Part shown: piece by piece, positions 10,740 through 21,212 of the stretch
How the letters are laid out: each line of letters starts with the position of its first letter
How positions within the stretch are numbered: position 1 is the stretch's first letter
From: Eulemur rufifrons
Lineage: Eukaryota > Chordata > Mammalia > Primates > Lemuridae
Length of the DNA stretch: 64,000 nt
NCBI RefSeq assembly: GCF_041146395.1
Contig: NC_090989.1
Location: 173,879,501 to 173,943,500 of the forward strand
Direction of reading: 5' to 3'
Notes under the pieces: generated by a model
What the model saw: the letters and a program-made list of their open reading frames with translations, nothing else
What the model was told of the DNA's origin: nothing
The model's database searches: none
Translations under genes and position numbers: made by a program

Positions 10740-10905
10740 TCTTTTTAAGACTCTCCTTTCCCCCACCCCACTTTTCAATAGTTATACAGATTCAACGTAG
10801 AAATTTTGAAAAACTCAGAAAAGCATAGAGAAAAAAATTGTTAAATCAATTTTTATAAATTTAAAAATTGTTAAATTGTTAATCCCAATACTTTGAGATA
10901 ATCAC
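10740..10905. repeat. Possible old L1M fragment, AT-rich
   Basis: 'gaaaaactcagaaaagcata' and 'aatcccaatactttgagata' resemble a common old L1 block ('cagaaaagtataaagaa ... taatcccaccacccagagat'). It is too degraded for a firm call. Confidence 0.35.
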
Positions 10906-10911
10906 TCTCAA

Positions 10912-11180
10912 ACTCAGTGGGGCACTGTGATGTAGAAGCTAGGAGGGCTGCTTCTCGAATCATCCATTTGGCTTCATATCCTGGCTCCTTACACTAGACA
11001 AGCTTGTGACCATGGGAGTCACTTAACCTCCCTTACCTTCAGTTCCCTTGTCAGTAAAATAAGGAGAACAAGCTCATTTATCTTCTAAGGTTGTAAGAAC
11101 AAGGCAAGATGAAATTCACAAAGCATTTCACACAGTGCTTGGCACACAGTGAACACTCAACAGTCACCATCGTGATTACA
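10912..11180 (+). mobile_element. MIR SINE, near full length
   Basis: Sense MIR from 'ggggcactgtgatgtagaag' through 'gtcacttaacctcccttacc', 'ttgtcagtaaaataagga' and 'cagtgcttggcacacagtga' to 'acactcaacagtcacca'. Confidence 0.85.
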
Positions 11181-11930
11181 TCCTTCCAGACATTCATTTT
11201 CGTGTACATGTTTTTATTCTTTAAAACAAGGAAACCAGTTCTGTGGCCCTTTTTCACCTGATAGTACATCTGCCATGAAAAGTCATTCTCCAGTGGCCTT
11301 TACGCTAAACCGAACTAGCCCAAGGAACTCCAAATTTTAACAGCGATCTGGACAGGCACATGCTGGAGTTCTGGCTACTAAGAAATGCCCACAATCCAGT
11401 GAATCTCTCAGAGTTTTGGGTTATATCCCAAGAAACAAGGCTGCAGCCCTTTCCCCCACTGCATCCTAATGGTGACTCCCTGTCAGAGCTTCGGAAAGAA
11501 CATGGCTGCATAGCCTCATTCAGAGCTTCTGTCACCTCAGTGTTGGTGGGAACCAGAAGGGCCCCAGTAACCTTCCCACACCAAGGTCATCTCAGAGGAT
11601 GGTTTGTGATGTTATCGTGGCCAGAGTGGTGATTTCCAGGTAAAGCAGGGATAGTTTTTGAGAATAAAAACTGTCCTACTAGGATCTCTTTTCTTTCTAA
11701 CCTGCACCAAAACAAACAAAAAAAGCTACTCCTACCTATATATGAGAGACTCCAGAAAGAACTATTGGTCTGGCAATGGTCAGTGACTAATGGGCGATAG
11801 CTGTAGGAAGTGCTGTGTTAAAGTTTATGAAGCTGTATCCTGTATCAATGGAAGAGTATACTGTGATTGATTAGTAATGTCTGCAATGGAAGATGGCAAC
11901 AGCAAGATGGTACACATGCCATGATGCTGT
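11181..11930. other. Unique intergenic sequence
   Basis: No repeat was recognised. Frames of 76-90 codons overlap on opposite strands around 11305-11632. A donor-like 'ccaggtaaag' at about 11636 is isolated, with no supporting acceptor or conserved frame. Confidence 0.4.
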
Positions 11931-11934
11931 ACTC

Positions 11935-12062
11935 CGTGGTCTATTTTAATGTCCTCACTTTATAGATACGAAAACTCAGGTTCATGGCAATGAGGAATAA
12001 TGGCTCATCCGATGGTGCAGAGACAGTACACAGCAAAGCTGAGACTAGTAACCACTCCTTAT
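11935..12062 (-). mobile_element. MIR SINE, antisense
   Basis: 'tcctcactttatagatacga' and 'aaactcaggttcatggcaat' followed by 'agcaaagctgagactagtaa' follow the antisense MIR core. Confidence 0.6.
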
Positions 12063-12455
12063 AGTTTGTAGCTCAGCATTCTTCTCCCCATGCTTGGCTG
12101 CCTTTCTTCTCTGGTGGGTGGGATGGTTTCCTGTCTTACAACCATTAGGTGGTCTTGGCTTGAAACAACCCGTTCAGATCACTTCCATAATGAATAAATT
12201 ATGCCAAGATAATTTTAAAAAACACACCAGTTCCAGCTTTGTACTAAGGCCCTGGCAACAGCCAGCACACAGCTGTTACGAGGATGCGTATTCTATTTTG
12301 ACAAAAGACAGGTGGCTGGTTTTGTCTTGTTGGTCTGAGATAACATAATGTGCAGAAAGAGACAGGCAGGGAAGAAGAGACTTCTTTCCCTAGACTCAAG
12401 CATAAATGTATTTCTTCTTTGCATAACTGAGCTCTAAATAAATAAAATACAAACA
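12063..12455. repeat. Unclassified LTR-like sequence, copy 1
   Basis: The right end (12410-12453) is a 44-base block with an AATAAA-type tail. It matches a block at 13957-14000 at 40 of 44 positions in the same orientation. The rest of this interval is unassigned. The tail suggests the polyadenylation end of an LTR, but I cannot name a family. Confidence 0.35.
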
Positions 12456-12599
12456 AATGTTTACAATATTGTTGAGATGTTAAGTTGTTGAGAAATGCCT
12501 ACGGAAGTTTGTTCTAATTTGCATCCTCTCCAGGAAGATGGAATTCACTATGAACTTTTTAATGGTGGGAGGAAGATGGCACCATCATTTATTGCTTCA

Positions 12600-12720
12600 T
12601 ATGGTCACCAGATATGTACTAAGTGATTGCTAAGTGCTTACTAAGTGCCAGGCATGTGCAAGCCACCAGGGATGCAACAGTGATCAGAGGAGAAATAGTT
12701 TTGTCCTCACATGAAGTCTA
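12600..12720 (+). repeat. Dispersed mammalian repeat, unnamed family, short copy
   Basis: 'ttactaagtgccaggcatgt' followed by 'gggatgcaacagtgatcaga' is the opening of a common placental repeat. Several other copies lie in this window (see the finding on this family). I cannot assign the Dfam name. Confidence 0.5.
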
Positions 12721-12824
12721 CTAGGAAAGAGGGACTATTAACAAGCATTGTAATACATACATATATACAAATAAGAAGACAGTATTTATGGAGCAACTGG
12801 GCAGGGGTGAAATTATTCTCAATA

Positions 12825-13085
12825 GGATCGGCATGCTTAAGTAGAAAGGGCAATGATTTGGAGCCAGAAATGAGTGCTGGAATCTCGTTTCCTGCCACTT
12901 ACCTAGTGGGTGACTTTGAACATGTCACTTAAACTTTCTACCCCAATTTCTTTATCTGTGAAACAAAGCTAGTAATTCCTACCCTGTCGGGATTATGCCA
13001 AGTATTGAGTTAAAGTTTATTAAATTCCTAAGGAATCCTGGCACAGAACATGGGTGCAACACGTATTTGTCAAATGAATGAAAGA
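12825..13085 (+). mobile_element. MIR SINE, near full length
   Basis: It follows sense MIR: 'gatttggagccagaaatgag', 'gtgactttgaacatgtcact', 'atttctttatctgtgaaaca', then 'atcctggcacagaacatggg' and 'tttgtcaaatgaatga'. Confidence 0.8.
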
Positions 13086-13261
13086 ATCATTATCAAATAC
13101 ACATTGGGTCTCTGATAGAAAAAGGGGCATTTGTGAAGAGAGTAATGAAACAGAGTAACGAAACATTAGTCTTGTCTTATACCTACTTAGAGACTGAGAA
13201 TATACAGCAAATAGATAACAGAGCCATAAAGCAGCACGCTCTGTGTTGCTGGGTCGGGAAG

Positions 13262-13607
13262 TGCTCTACAACGGAAACGTCTAATAGAAACATAATGTGA
13301 GTCACAAATGAGAGGCACATGTGTAATTTCCAAATTTTTAGTAGCCAAATTAATAAAAGTAAAAAGAAACATATAGAATAAATTTATTAACATATTACTA
13401 TTTAACCTAATATAGCCCAAATATTATTTTCCATATAACCAATGTAAATTTATTGATGTAATATTTGGCCTTCTCTTTTTGTACTAAGCCTTCAGAATCC
13501 AGTGTGTACTTTATACTTACACTGCATCTCAATTTGGCCTAGCCATATTTCAGATCTCAGTAGCCACAGGTGGCAAATAGCTTCCATATTGGGCAGCACA
13601 ATTCTAG
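13262..13607 (+). mobile_element. hAT-type MER element (MER3/MER63-like)
   Basis: The interval runs from 'ctaatagaaacataatgtga' through 'tagtagccaaattaataaaa', 'cagaatccagtgtgtacttt' and 'gcatctcaatttggcctagc' to 'catattgggcagcac'. This is the order of a MER1-group hAT element whose ends read 'cagc..gtccaatagaaat' and 'attggacagcgctg'. Subfamily name and orientation are from memory and uncertain. Confidence 0.65.
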
Positions 13608-14389
13608 AAGTTTGGAGATGGGGGTGTTTGTTGAAGACAAGGGAGTCAGGTGGGCTTAGGGAGGAGGTGGACTTCAGCAGAGTGGGCATGAAAAGGCCTG
13701 ACTTAGTGTTCTTCACAGCTGTCTCCAAGCAGAGTCTTGTGTCGCAGCTCTGTATAGATGCCTCCTTCACCTGGCCGGCTCTGTGTTAGGGACCCTCCAA
13801 ATCTACCCTACTGGTGCAGGGGCCATACTCTTGGATTTGGTTCTACTCCCTGATGGCACATTCGGACTCTCAGATTGTCCTGTGCTTCCTGGTACCTTCT
13901 GACTTGGCACAGTGCACAGCACTGCACACGTGGGAAGCACATACATGTACAAGCAGATTTCTTGTTTGCATAACACAGCTGTAAATAAATAAAATACAAA
14001 GAAAAGACTTGAGGTCACCAAGCTCTGGCTCCCAAAGCCACGAAGCCTGTCAGAGCCCTAGTTTGTCCCCTAGCCTAGAGAGACACAGAGACAGTTATCA
14101 GTTAAACAAATCCCAGGAACATTCCCAGCAGAAGACCAGTCTCAGCATGGGCTCCCTGTGGGGAACAGAGGGGCACACGGCCTCGTTATGGGCGAGGCAT
14201 TTGGCAGAGAGGAACTAGGAAATGGAGGAGATGATCTGACCCTTTGAGAGCAGGTCCCCGCCAAGTCCATTTTCTAAGGTGCGATGAAGTAAGGAGGCCC
14301 ACATGGCTAAGCAGTGTGCAGTGATGTGCACTAAAAAGAAGGTCAGATGACGAATAAAAGACGAGTGAGAAAAATGGATGTAAAAGGAG
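13608..14389. other. Mostly unique sequence with LTR-like tail copy 2
   Basis: 13608-13800 is unassigned. The block at 13957-14000 repeats the tail at 12410-12453 and suggests a second member of the same unnamed LTR-like family. 14005-14389 shows no known repeat. A 150-codon minus frame spans 14186-14638 but has no recognisable domain. Confidence 0.4.
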
Positions 14390-14675
14390 AGGGACGGAGG
14401 CCTGGGAACCAGGAGTCGCGGCAACAGCTTGGCATCCCCTCACCTGAGCAAGCGTTTGTGTGTCGCCTGCACTAGGGCCCAGGCTGGATCGCAGCGGAGG
14501 GCTGGACCCACATCGGCCTCCTCCCTCGTCCTGCCCCATCCCGGAGCGCAGTGGTTCACAGCAGGGTAACAAACTCGGGCAAGAAATAAACCACGAGAAG
14601 GGGACGGGATGAGGAGGCAGGACGCGTTCTCCCCACAATTCCCCGAGGTATCCCCAGCAGTAACACTAACGACGG
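14390..14675. other. CpG-rich patch
   Basis: CpG dinucleotides cluster here ('gtcgcggc', 'ggatcgcagcgg', 'cccggagcgc', 'gacgcg', 'aacgacgg' and others) in a window where CpG is otherwise scarce outside Alus. No repeat family fits. It could be a small unmethylated island, a regulatory element, or a GC-biased recombination patch. No TATA box, initiator or coding exon is evident. Confidence 0.4.
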
Positions 14676-14935
14676 AGGAGGATGAATTTCTGAGTGGTCT
14701 CTAATCTTAGCTCAATAGGTTCATCATAGGAACGCATGTCCTGTGTGTAGAAGGCGTCACCCCCTGATCCACCCAACTGTCAGCAACTGGAAGGCGACCC
14801 CAGTGTGGGTAGGTCTTTTAATATTTCCAAAGTTTTAAGTATGGATTTTATGTGACATTTTCCAATTTTTAAATGTTTTTAACTATGTCAATACATTTTT
14901 AAACATTGTGCTGGTTCACACTGTGGGAGATAAAG
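14676..14935. other. Unique intergenic sequence
   Basis: Nothing recognised. The block becomes AT-rich after 14815. Confidence 0.4.
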
Positions 14936-14939
14936 AAAA

Positions 14940-15135
14940 TAGGGCACGGGGCTGGCAGCTTGAGACTTTTACTCTAGATTCAAGAAGACGTGGTCAGAGT
15001 CCTGCCCTGCCACTGTCTAGCCATTCGTAACTTCTCAGTCCCATTTTCCTTTGAGCTTAATTCAGATTATGCCCATGAAGGGCTCAGCATAGTTTCTGGC
15101 ACATGGTAAAGACAGTTAGTAACTGGTGTCGTTGG
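14940..15135 (+). mobile_element. MIR SINE
   Basis: 'ttgagacttttactctagat', 'cctgccactgtctagccatt' and 'tagtttctggcacatggtaa' follow the sense MIR order with heavy divergence. Confidence 0.6.
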
Positions 15136-15599
15136 CTAGCTCCAAAGAACTTGGGAGATTTATTTCTAACTATTACATAGAGATCAAATCACAGGATGCC
15201 CCCAGAGACAAAACATCTGAAACAGGGCCCCCTTCCCACAAACGATTCCCCATCTCTTCATTTCTCTCTCACGGCTTAAATTCATTGCACTTTGTCAATT
15301 CATGAAACTCAATGTGGTTGCACAAAGGCAGTAAGGGGGAGAAAAGGTCAACCTAGGTGGAAGTGGAAGTTGGTATAAGTTTTCTAGAAAGCAGTTTGAC
15401 AATGCTTAGCAAAAGACTAAAACCATCTGTATGCCTTTTGGACTCAGCTATTTTATTTCAAGGAATTTAGCCTAAGGAAAAAAAATGGTCTTTCATAAAG
15501 ATTCAGTCCTAAGACGTTTATGACAGTGTAGTCTATCACAGAAACAATCAAGGAAATGAAATGCCCATAAGGAGGAGATTGGCTGCAGAAGTTATCATG

Positions 15600-15715
15600 T
15601 TAGCTGTGTCCCCTGCAGTAAACGCCACCAGAGCAGGGTCCTTGTCTGTCTTGTTCACCACTGTATGCACCACTGTATGTCAGCTGGCACATAATAGATG
15701 CCAATAAATATTTAA
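15600..15715 (+). mobile_element. L2 LINE 3' tail fragment
   Basis: 'agagcagggtccttgtctgt', 'cttgttcaccactgtatgca', 'cagctggcacataatagatg' and 'ccaataaatatttaa' match the final part of L2. Confidence 0.7.
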
Positions 15716-15812
15716 ATACATATGAGACAGCTTATGTAGTATGATTCCATTTTGGTAAAAAAAGAAAAAAACGTGTGTTTCTGAAATTGTGCTATTATAC
15801 TTTCCCATGGAT

Positions 15813-16244
15813 CAGGAGTCTACAAACTCTAGCGCCTGGGCCGGGTAAATGCAGTTTTATTAGAACACAGCCATGCTCTTTCTTTTACAGATGTCTATGG
15901 CTGTTTCTAAACTGAAATGGCAGAATGGTGTTGTCGTTGCCACAGAGTCTACATGACCCAAAAAGCTGAAAATCAGTTAACCCTTGAACAACGCAGTTTT
16001 GAACTTTGAGGGTCCACTTATATGGAGATTTTTTTTTTTTCAACCAAACGCAGGTCAAAACTACAGTATTCACAGGGCACAAAACCTGCATATATGGGGA
16101 GCAGACTGCAGGATTTGAGTATGCACAGATTTGGGTACACGCTGGAGGCAGGGGTGGGTTTCTGGATTCAATCTCCCTTGTATACCTCGCAGATGACTGT
16201 ATTCGCTATCTGGGTCTTTAGAGAAAAAGTTTGCTAACCTCTGC
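15813..16244 (+). mobile_element. hAT (MER1-group) element split by a Tigger-like insertion
   Basis: The left part, 15813-15975, reads 'caggagtctacaaactctag', 'gcagttttattagaacacag' and 'gatgtctatggctgtttcta'. After the insertion the element resumes at 16202 with 'ttcgctatctgggtctttag' and 'agaaaaagtttgctaacctc'. The two halves join in the correct order of a known MER1-group consensus. Another copy in reverse lies at 19951-20151. Confidence 0.8.
15977..16201. mobile_element. Tigger/pogo-type nonautonomous element (MER2/MER44-like)
   Basis: It starts 'ttaacccttgaacaacgcag' and carries 'gggtccacttatatggagat', 'tttcaaccaaacgcaggtc', 'caaaacctgcatatatgggg' and 'gatttgggtacacgctgg', all typical of small Tigger derivatives. 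It ends near 'gatgactgta'. The TA dinucleotides at each edge agree with Tc1/mariner-type insertion. It disrupts the hAT element at 15813-16244. Confidence 0.75.
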
Positions 16245-16293
16245 TATAGACAGAAGTTCCTTCTGAGTAGTCTAATGCACACACACTTGTATG

Positions 16294-16295
<2 letters not shown>

Positions 16296-16346
<51 letters not shown>

Positions 16347-16347
16347 C
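16296..16347. repeat. (TA)n microsatellite followed by poly-T
   Basis: About 32 bases of alternating TA end in a run of T, following 'cacacacacttgtatg'. It is likely unstable in length and prone to assembly error. Confidence 0.95.
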
Positions 16348-16560
16348 TTACCATGAACATGTATTACCTTTTTTTTTTCCTGTTTGGCACAGTTTAGGCT
16401 CGGCCAAAGGGAGTGTGGTATCACCACATGGATCATGCGAAGTACTATTTTTATAACCAGAAGTTGGGGGGTTTTGTTTTTAGTTTTCTTGGGTTTTTTT
16501 TTTTTTTTTTAACAAAAGTAAGAAAGGTAGAAGGAACAAAGGAAGAAAGAAAGGAATAAT
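16348..16560. other. T-rich sequence with low-complexity runs
   Basis: 'ccatgaacatgtattacctt' near 16352 resembles an L1M 3' terminus. Two further poly-T tracts (about 16369-16378 and 16494-16510) surround unassigned sequence. Confidence 0.4.
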
Positions 16561-16820
16561 TTATCCATATTTACCAATATAGAAAAATGTCCATAATAAG
16601 TGAAAATTTTAAGTATGGCATGGACAGAATGATTACATTTTTGTAATGTCTGGATAAAAACCTGAAAGAAAATATACAAAAAGGTTAGCATGGCTGTATC
16701 TGGGCAAGGGAACTACAAGTAGCTTTTATTTCCTTCTTTGCTCTTGGTTGTATTTTCTAAATTTTCCAGAATAAGTGTGCTGCGTTACTTTTATAATAAG
16801 AAAAAGAGAAAATAAGTGAT

Positions 16821-17675
16821 ATTGAAGAAAAAGAGAAAAGAAAACAATTGGTCTACATAAATAGCAGCAATGTTGCTACCAGTCTTTGACATGTAAGCAA
16901 GGGAACAGCCACTTGGTGTCCTGGGGGTGTGTTCCTTTGGGCACAGTGCATGTCATTCCTGCACTCCACTTGAATGGTAAGCTGGAGGGTTAAAACTTAG
17001 TGCCACTTTTTTTTGCCCCTAAAATATTTATTTTGCCTCCCAACCTGGTATGGATACTTTTTCCTTCATATTAAAAATAATAATAATAATAATCGACTAA
17101 ATTCCTCCTAAAACACAGCTTGCCATTTCTATCTAGATTAGAAACTGTGTTTAGAAAAGAAGTTTTCTGGCTTCGTAGCCGACACTTGTGGTGCGCCCTC
17201 AATCACACTTCCCTGATTTCAGTCTTAGCCCAGATGGACAGTTCTGGCAGTGTGGACAGCTCCCTCTTCATTCTTCCACCATGTGTCTCTCTGCTTTTCT
17301 GCCTCCGCATAGGGTAGAGGAAGGTAACACCCCCAGAGGCAACCCCCAACAACGGGAGCAGAGGACAAACACCCCAGCCTCCAGGCTGCGGGGTCCTGAC
17401 GGAGAAGAGCACCTGTTGCCCACAGAGACCACCTTTCTTGGCTTTTCTCCTTCCCTGGCCCACTCTCCCCACCCCTCTCTCCTACTTCCTGGGCATCTCT
17501 TCCCAGACTAGCTTCCTGCACCCAAGATATTGTTTCTGGTTCTGCTTTGGAGGAATTCAAACTAAAAGAGCTCACAAGGACATGGCAAACTAATAGCAAG
17601 AATTGCACCACACAGCCCCAGAAAGCTCTTGTAGATGGTGTCCAATGGAGCTCATTATAGTTTCTAGGATACATT
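16821..17675. other. Unique sequence with a (TAA)n tract
   Basis: A short TAA repeat lies at 17077-17093. The 17120-17600 part is pyrimidine-rich and GC-richer. Overlapping frames exist on both strands (107 codons plus at 17188-17511; 149 codons minus at 17225-17674), but neither has a recognisable domain and each mirrors the other. Confidence 0.4.
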
Positions 17676-17679
17676 TATT

Positions 17680-17960
17680 CATTGTATGACTATTTATTAG
17701 ACTTCTACACTGGGCCACAGGTGTGCTGAGATAGACATAGTCTATCCTCATGGATCACAAGACATTAAACAGTGATTATGCAAACTATACTATGAGAAAG
17801 CACAGGTAAGATGGGGAAATATAGCAGAGACTAATCTAGTCTGAGAAGCAGCATGGGCTTTTTTTGAGAAGACATTTAAACTGGTCCCTAAAGCCTGGCT
17901 TAGCCAAAGAATGGGGAAGGCCTACGATATTTCCTCCACATACAAAGACTGAACAAAGAA
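17680..17960 (+). repeat. Dispersed mammalian repeat, unnamed family
   Basis: 'actatttattagacttctac', 'tgtgctgagatagacatagt', 'ctatcctcatggatcacaag' and 'aatggggaaggcct' follow the order of the same family seen near 44.6 and 60.5 kb (stretch of 'attgagcacctactatgtgcc ... tcatggagcttacag'). It is degraded. Confidence 0.45.
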
Positions 17961-18935
17961 AGTGGATATTTGGTGGGCTGATTAACCACGTTAGAGGTTT
18001 GAAGATTTAAAAATATATACAGCCAGCCAACACTCTCCCCTTTCATCTGACACAGGTTAAATATCCTAAGAGCTGAACAAGTGCTTGAATGTCTTCAGGG
18101 TATTAATTACTGAGAGGACCAAAGTTGGCCATTACGATTTAAACATTGCCTGGATCACATCGCTGTAATCAGAGCAGTGTACTTGGTGGCTTCTATTCTT
18201 GTTAACTGGGGAGAGGGTGGCTCTTCCATCAGGTGGCAAAAAGCAGTCTAACTTGTTCCAAAGACCTACAGCTTCAAAGATGTCACTTAGAATTGGTTTG
18301 AAGAACGCCAGCCTGCTAATTCCCCCTAAAGTGGTCTCAGAAGAAACTGATGCTTACAAACCTCTAGGGCACACATGCTTCCTGAGACTTTGAATCAGCT
18401 TAACTTCTTCCTAAACACACAGTGCTTCATGTGCTAGAAAACGCAATAAATACACCTTTGGTGTTTCTGTGTTTGTGATATATTGCCTTTTTTCTTGCAG
18501 CAATCTCGTAAGAGTTTTATTTCACATTTTTATTATTCTCACTGCATCCTAATACTTCAAACATTTTAATAAATTATGGTTCTCTGGTTCCTACTTCAGA
18601 ATCATTTAACTGATTTAATGAGCGCTGTCTAATTATTGCATTTCATCTTTCATATTAGAGTGCAGTAGTGTTTTGGCTGAAATAGCTAGCAATAGCTCAA
18701 ACACTCAGAAAAAACAAAGAGGATGGGTAATGCAGGACTCACAACAGTTCATTTTATGTCACATATAATTCTTAAGGATATATGTATGTAGATGTATGTA
18801 TACCTTAATTAATCAATTCACTCATACATTCATTCCATATTTATAAAATGCCCGTATGTGTCAGGCATTTGGGAAAGACATCAGAACAGTTTCAATGGTG
18901 CTTTGATAGTAAGACATCGCTTTATTGGGGACATA
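17961..18935. other. Unique, AT-rich intergenic sequence
   Basis: No firm repeat. 18820-18900 ('cattccatatttataaaatg', 'gtcaggcatttgggaaagac') may be a scrap of the unnamed dispersed repeat. Confidence 0.4.
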
Positions 18936-18939
18936 AAAC

Positions 18940-19190
18940 ATACTGGTGAAGGACTCTTGAGCCAGACTGTGTGTATATATTTAAATCTTGGCTTCACAAT
19001 TTCTTAACCATGTGCTATTGGGCGAACTAACGAACCAGTTTGTGCCTGAGTTTCCCGATCTATAAAATGGGAGTGAAAGTAGCATCTACTTCCACAAGAC
19101 TGTTGTGGATATTAAATGAGTCAGCACATACAAAACACGTAAAAGACTGCCCAGGGCATAATAGGCACTTTGTAACTGTTGTCTCTTTTT
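18940..19190 (+). mobile_element. MIR SINE, near full length
   Basis: 'ggactcttgagccagactgt', 'aaatcttggcttcacaattt', 'ctgagtttcccgatctataa', 'aaatgggagtgaaagtagca' and 'cccagggcataataggcact' follow sense MIR. Confidence 0.85.
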
Positions 19191-19269
19191 TGTTATTATT
19201 GCTTTGTACTTGTCTATATCTAATCCATGGCAATCACAGGTGTTGTATCTATCTACTTATCTATTTAGT

Positions 19270-19415
19270 TAGTTATCTATTATTTATTTTTGTTTATTGT
19301 TTGCCTCTTTCATTAAATTATAGGCTGCATGCAGACAGAGACGAAATGCCCAGGGCCAGCATTATGCTTGGCTTATAGTAAAGCTCTAGTACATGTTTGT
19401 TGAATGAAGGAACCA
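19270..19415 (+). mobile_element. L2 LINE 3' tail
   Basis: 'tataggctgcatgcagacag' followed by 'gcttggcttatagtaaagct' and 'catgtttgttgaatgaagg' is the end of L2. Its upstream side is T/ATCT-rich. Confidence 0.7.
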
Positions 19416-19734
19416 AAGAATAAATGATTCTCTGTCAGCATGCACGACCTCTCTCACTGTCCACAAGCCTTTTGCTTCAGAGACTTCCATCACACATGTC
19501 TATCAAATGCCATTTGTTGGAAATTCCACATGGTTTTATATCCAGATGGTGCCCGTGACAAAGGGAAGGCATTCTGGCATGCACGAAAGTTACGATGCCA
19601 GATGACGAGCCAATTCACTGTATTATTCATCATCAAATGTTGTTGGCCAGCGAACTGACTGCTGTCAGCTGAGCCCTGCAATGGTCAAGCGGAGAAGCTG
19701 ATTTTTAACGGGGGCTAGTAGCATCATTAGAGAG
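19416..19734. other. Unique intergenic sequence
   Basis: No repeat or RNA gene was recognised. Confidence 0.4.
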
Positions 19735-19880
19735 ACAGGGTGATGTGGCAGGAAGGCGAGGGTTAAAAGGTGAGTTGGTTCTCAGTCTTGTCTTGGCTTT
19801 GCAACGTTGGGCAAGTCAGTTCATTCGCACTGGGCCTCTCCGCTTACTGGTTTTGTAAATGGAGGACATAAATTGTTATC
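19735..19880 (+). mobile_element. MIR SINE fragment
   Basis: 'cttgtcttggctttgcaacg' then 'ttgggcaagtcagttcattc' and 'ttttgtaaatggaggaca' match the centre of MIR. Confidence 0.7.
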
Positions 19881-20257
19881 AGTAATTTCCAAAACTGGTT
19901 GTACACCAGAATCTTCTGGAAAGCTTTTTAAAATACAGATTGCTTTAGGCCAGTGGGCAGCAAACTTGTTCTATAAAGGGCCAGACAGTATAACAAATAT
20001 CTTAGGCTTTGCAGGCTGTAGGATCTCTCTTGCAGCTACCCAGATTCAACTCTGCCATCGTGTAGCCAAAGCAGCCGCAGATGATATGGAAACAAATGAG
20101 TGTGGCTGGGCTCAGCCAACCTGCCCATAGCACATATTTTGCTGACCTCTGCTCTAGGGCATCTGTGGCCTCCCAGAGTAAGGTCCAGTTCTCTGTGTAT
20201 TTACAAAAGCTCCTCCAAGTGATCTGGAGCAGCAGATATGTTTGTCAACCACCAGAT
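19881..20257 (+). mobile_element. MER5A-like element split by another hAT element
   Basis: The left half reads 'ccaaaactggttgtacacca' and 'gaatcttctggaaagctttt'. The right half resumes after 20160 with 'agagtaaggtccagttctct', 'gctcctccaagtgatctgga' and 'gcagcagatatgtttgtcaa'. The order matches MER5A once the insertion at 19951-20151 is removed. Confidence 0.65.
19951..20151 (-). mobile_element. hAT (MER1-group) element nested in MER5A
   Basis: It begins 'cagtgggcagcaaacttgtt' and ends 'tattttgctgacctctg', a pair of diverged inverted ends. Inside are 'aagggccagacagtataaca' and 'cttaggctttgcaggctgta', the complement of the family at 15813. Candidate diverged 8-base TSDs are ctttaggc and ctctaggg (6 of 8 match). 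Confidence 0.85.
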
Positions 20258-20364
20258 TAGAGGATCTATAAGGCTCCTTCCAGCTCTAACAGGAGCTGAG
20301 ATTCTACCTTTCTTATTTTCACTGTGAGAAATGGCTACTCTCAGTAGACACCATGTAGACAGTC

Positions 20365-20657
<293 letters not shown>

Positions 20658-20664
20658 GACAGTC

Positions 20665-21212
20665 ATTTTAATATTCTTGGAAATGCATCACATTTGAGCA
20701 TTAGCTTTCTACATCTGAACTTTTTAATCTCTCAAAATTCAATTCTCTACCAGGAAAAGTTTGAATGGTTCTTTTTTTGTTGTTTTTAGATCTAAAGCAC
20801 TTCTCTCTGTGTGATATCCTGTCAGTTCTTTGTAAGTTGCAAATTAGAAGTTTAATATTATCTCTTTTAGGCACTAAAGCTTCACAGTACAGGCAAGCCT
20901 CTACTTTAAGAAAGGACAATACATCAAAATGTGAAATTATGAAATAAGTCAAGGGGTGTTTACAGTGTTTGGACTAGAATTTCCTTTGTACAGGAAATTT
21001 CCTTTTCAACTGAAATCATGACTGTTGGGTGACATCACATACTGATTTTCCAGGACAGCCCCAGTTTTCACCTGGTGTCCCTGAGTAACTAACATAGTGC
21101 CTCCTGTCATTCTCAAAAGTATCCCATTTGGATGATAAATAACATGGGCATCCTTCTTATAGGTGACCTTGAGGGACAGTAGTCAAAATGATGGCTCCAT
21201 TCAGTTTATACT
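20665..21212. other. Unique intergenic sequence
   Basis: No repeat was recognised. Paired antisense frames at 20701-20952 are not gene-like. Confidence 0.4.

Larger units (their letters stand above)
15355..16820 (+). mobile_element. Old L1M 3' region, sense, broken into pieces by later insertions
   Basis: Pieces of an old L1 3' end appear in order: 'agaaagcagtttgacaatgc', 'aaggaatttagcctaaggaa', 'tatgattccattttggtaaa', and finally 'atttccttctttgctcttgg' with 'ttttccagaataagtgtg' (16720-16790). Between them lie an L2 tail (15600-15715), a hAT element with a nested Tigger-like element (15813-16244), a TA microsatellite and poly-T tracts. The pieces may come from more than one L1 copy. Confidence 0.6.

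Noticed and set aside
11360..11640. Possible exon ending at donor-like 'ccaggtaaag'
   Set aside because: No acceptor with polypyrimidine tract, no recognised protein, and opposing frames on the other strand.
14186..14638. 150-codon minus-strand open frame
   Set aside because: It lies in GC-richer DNA where stops are rarer, has no recognisable domain, and its S/L/P-rich content is composition-driven.
16296..16347. TA repeat as a replication origin or recombination site
   Set aside because: A plain microsatellite next to poly-T; nothing else supports a functional role.
17225..17674. 149-codon minus and 107-codon plus frames over the same DNA
   Set aside because: Mutually exclusive mirror frames without domains or splice context.
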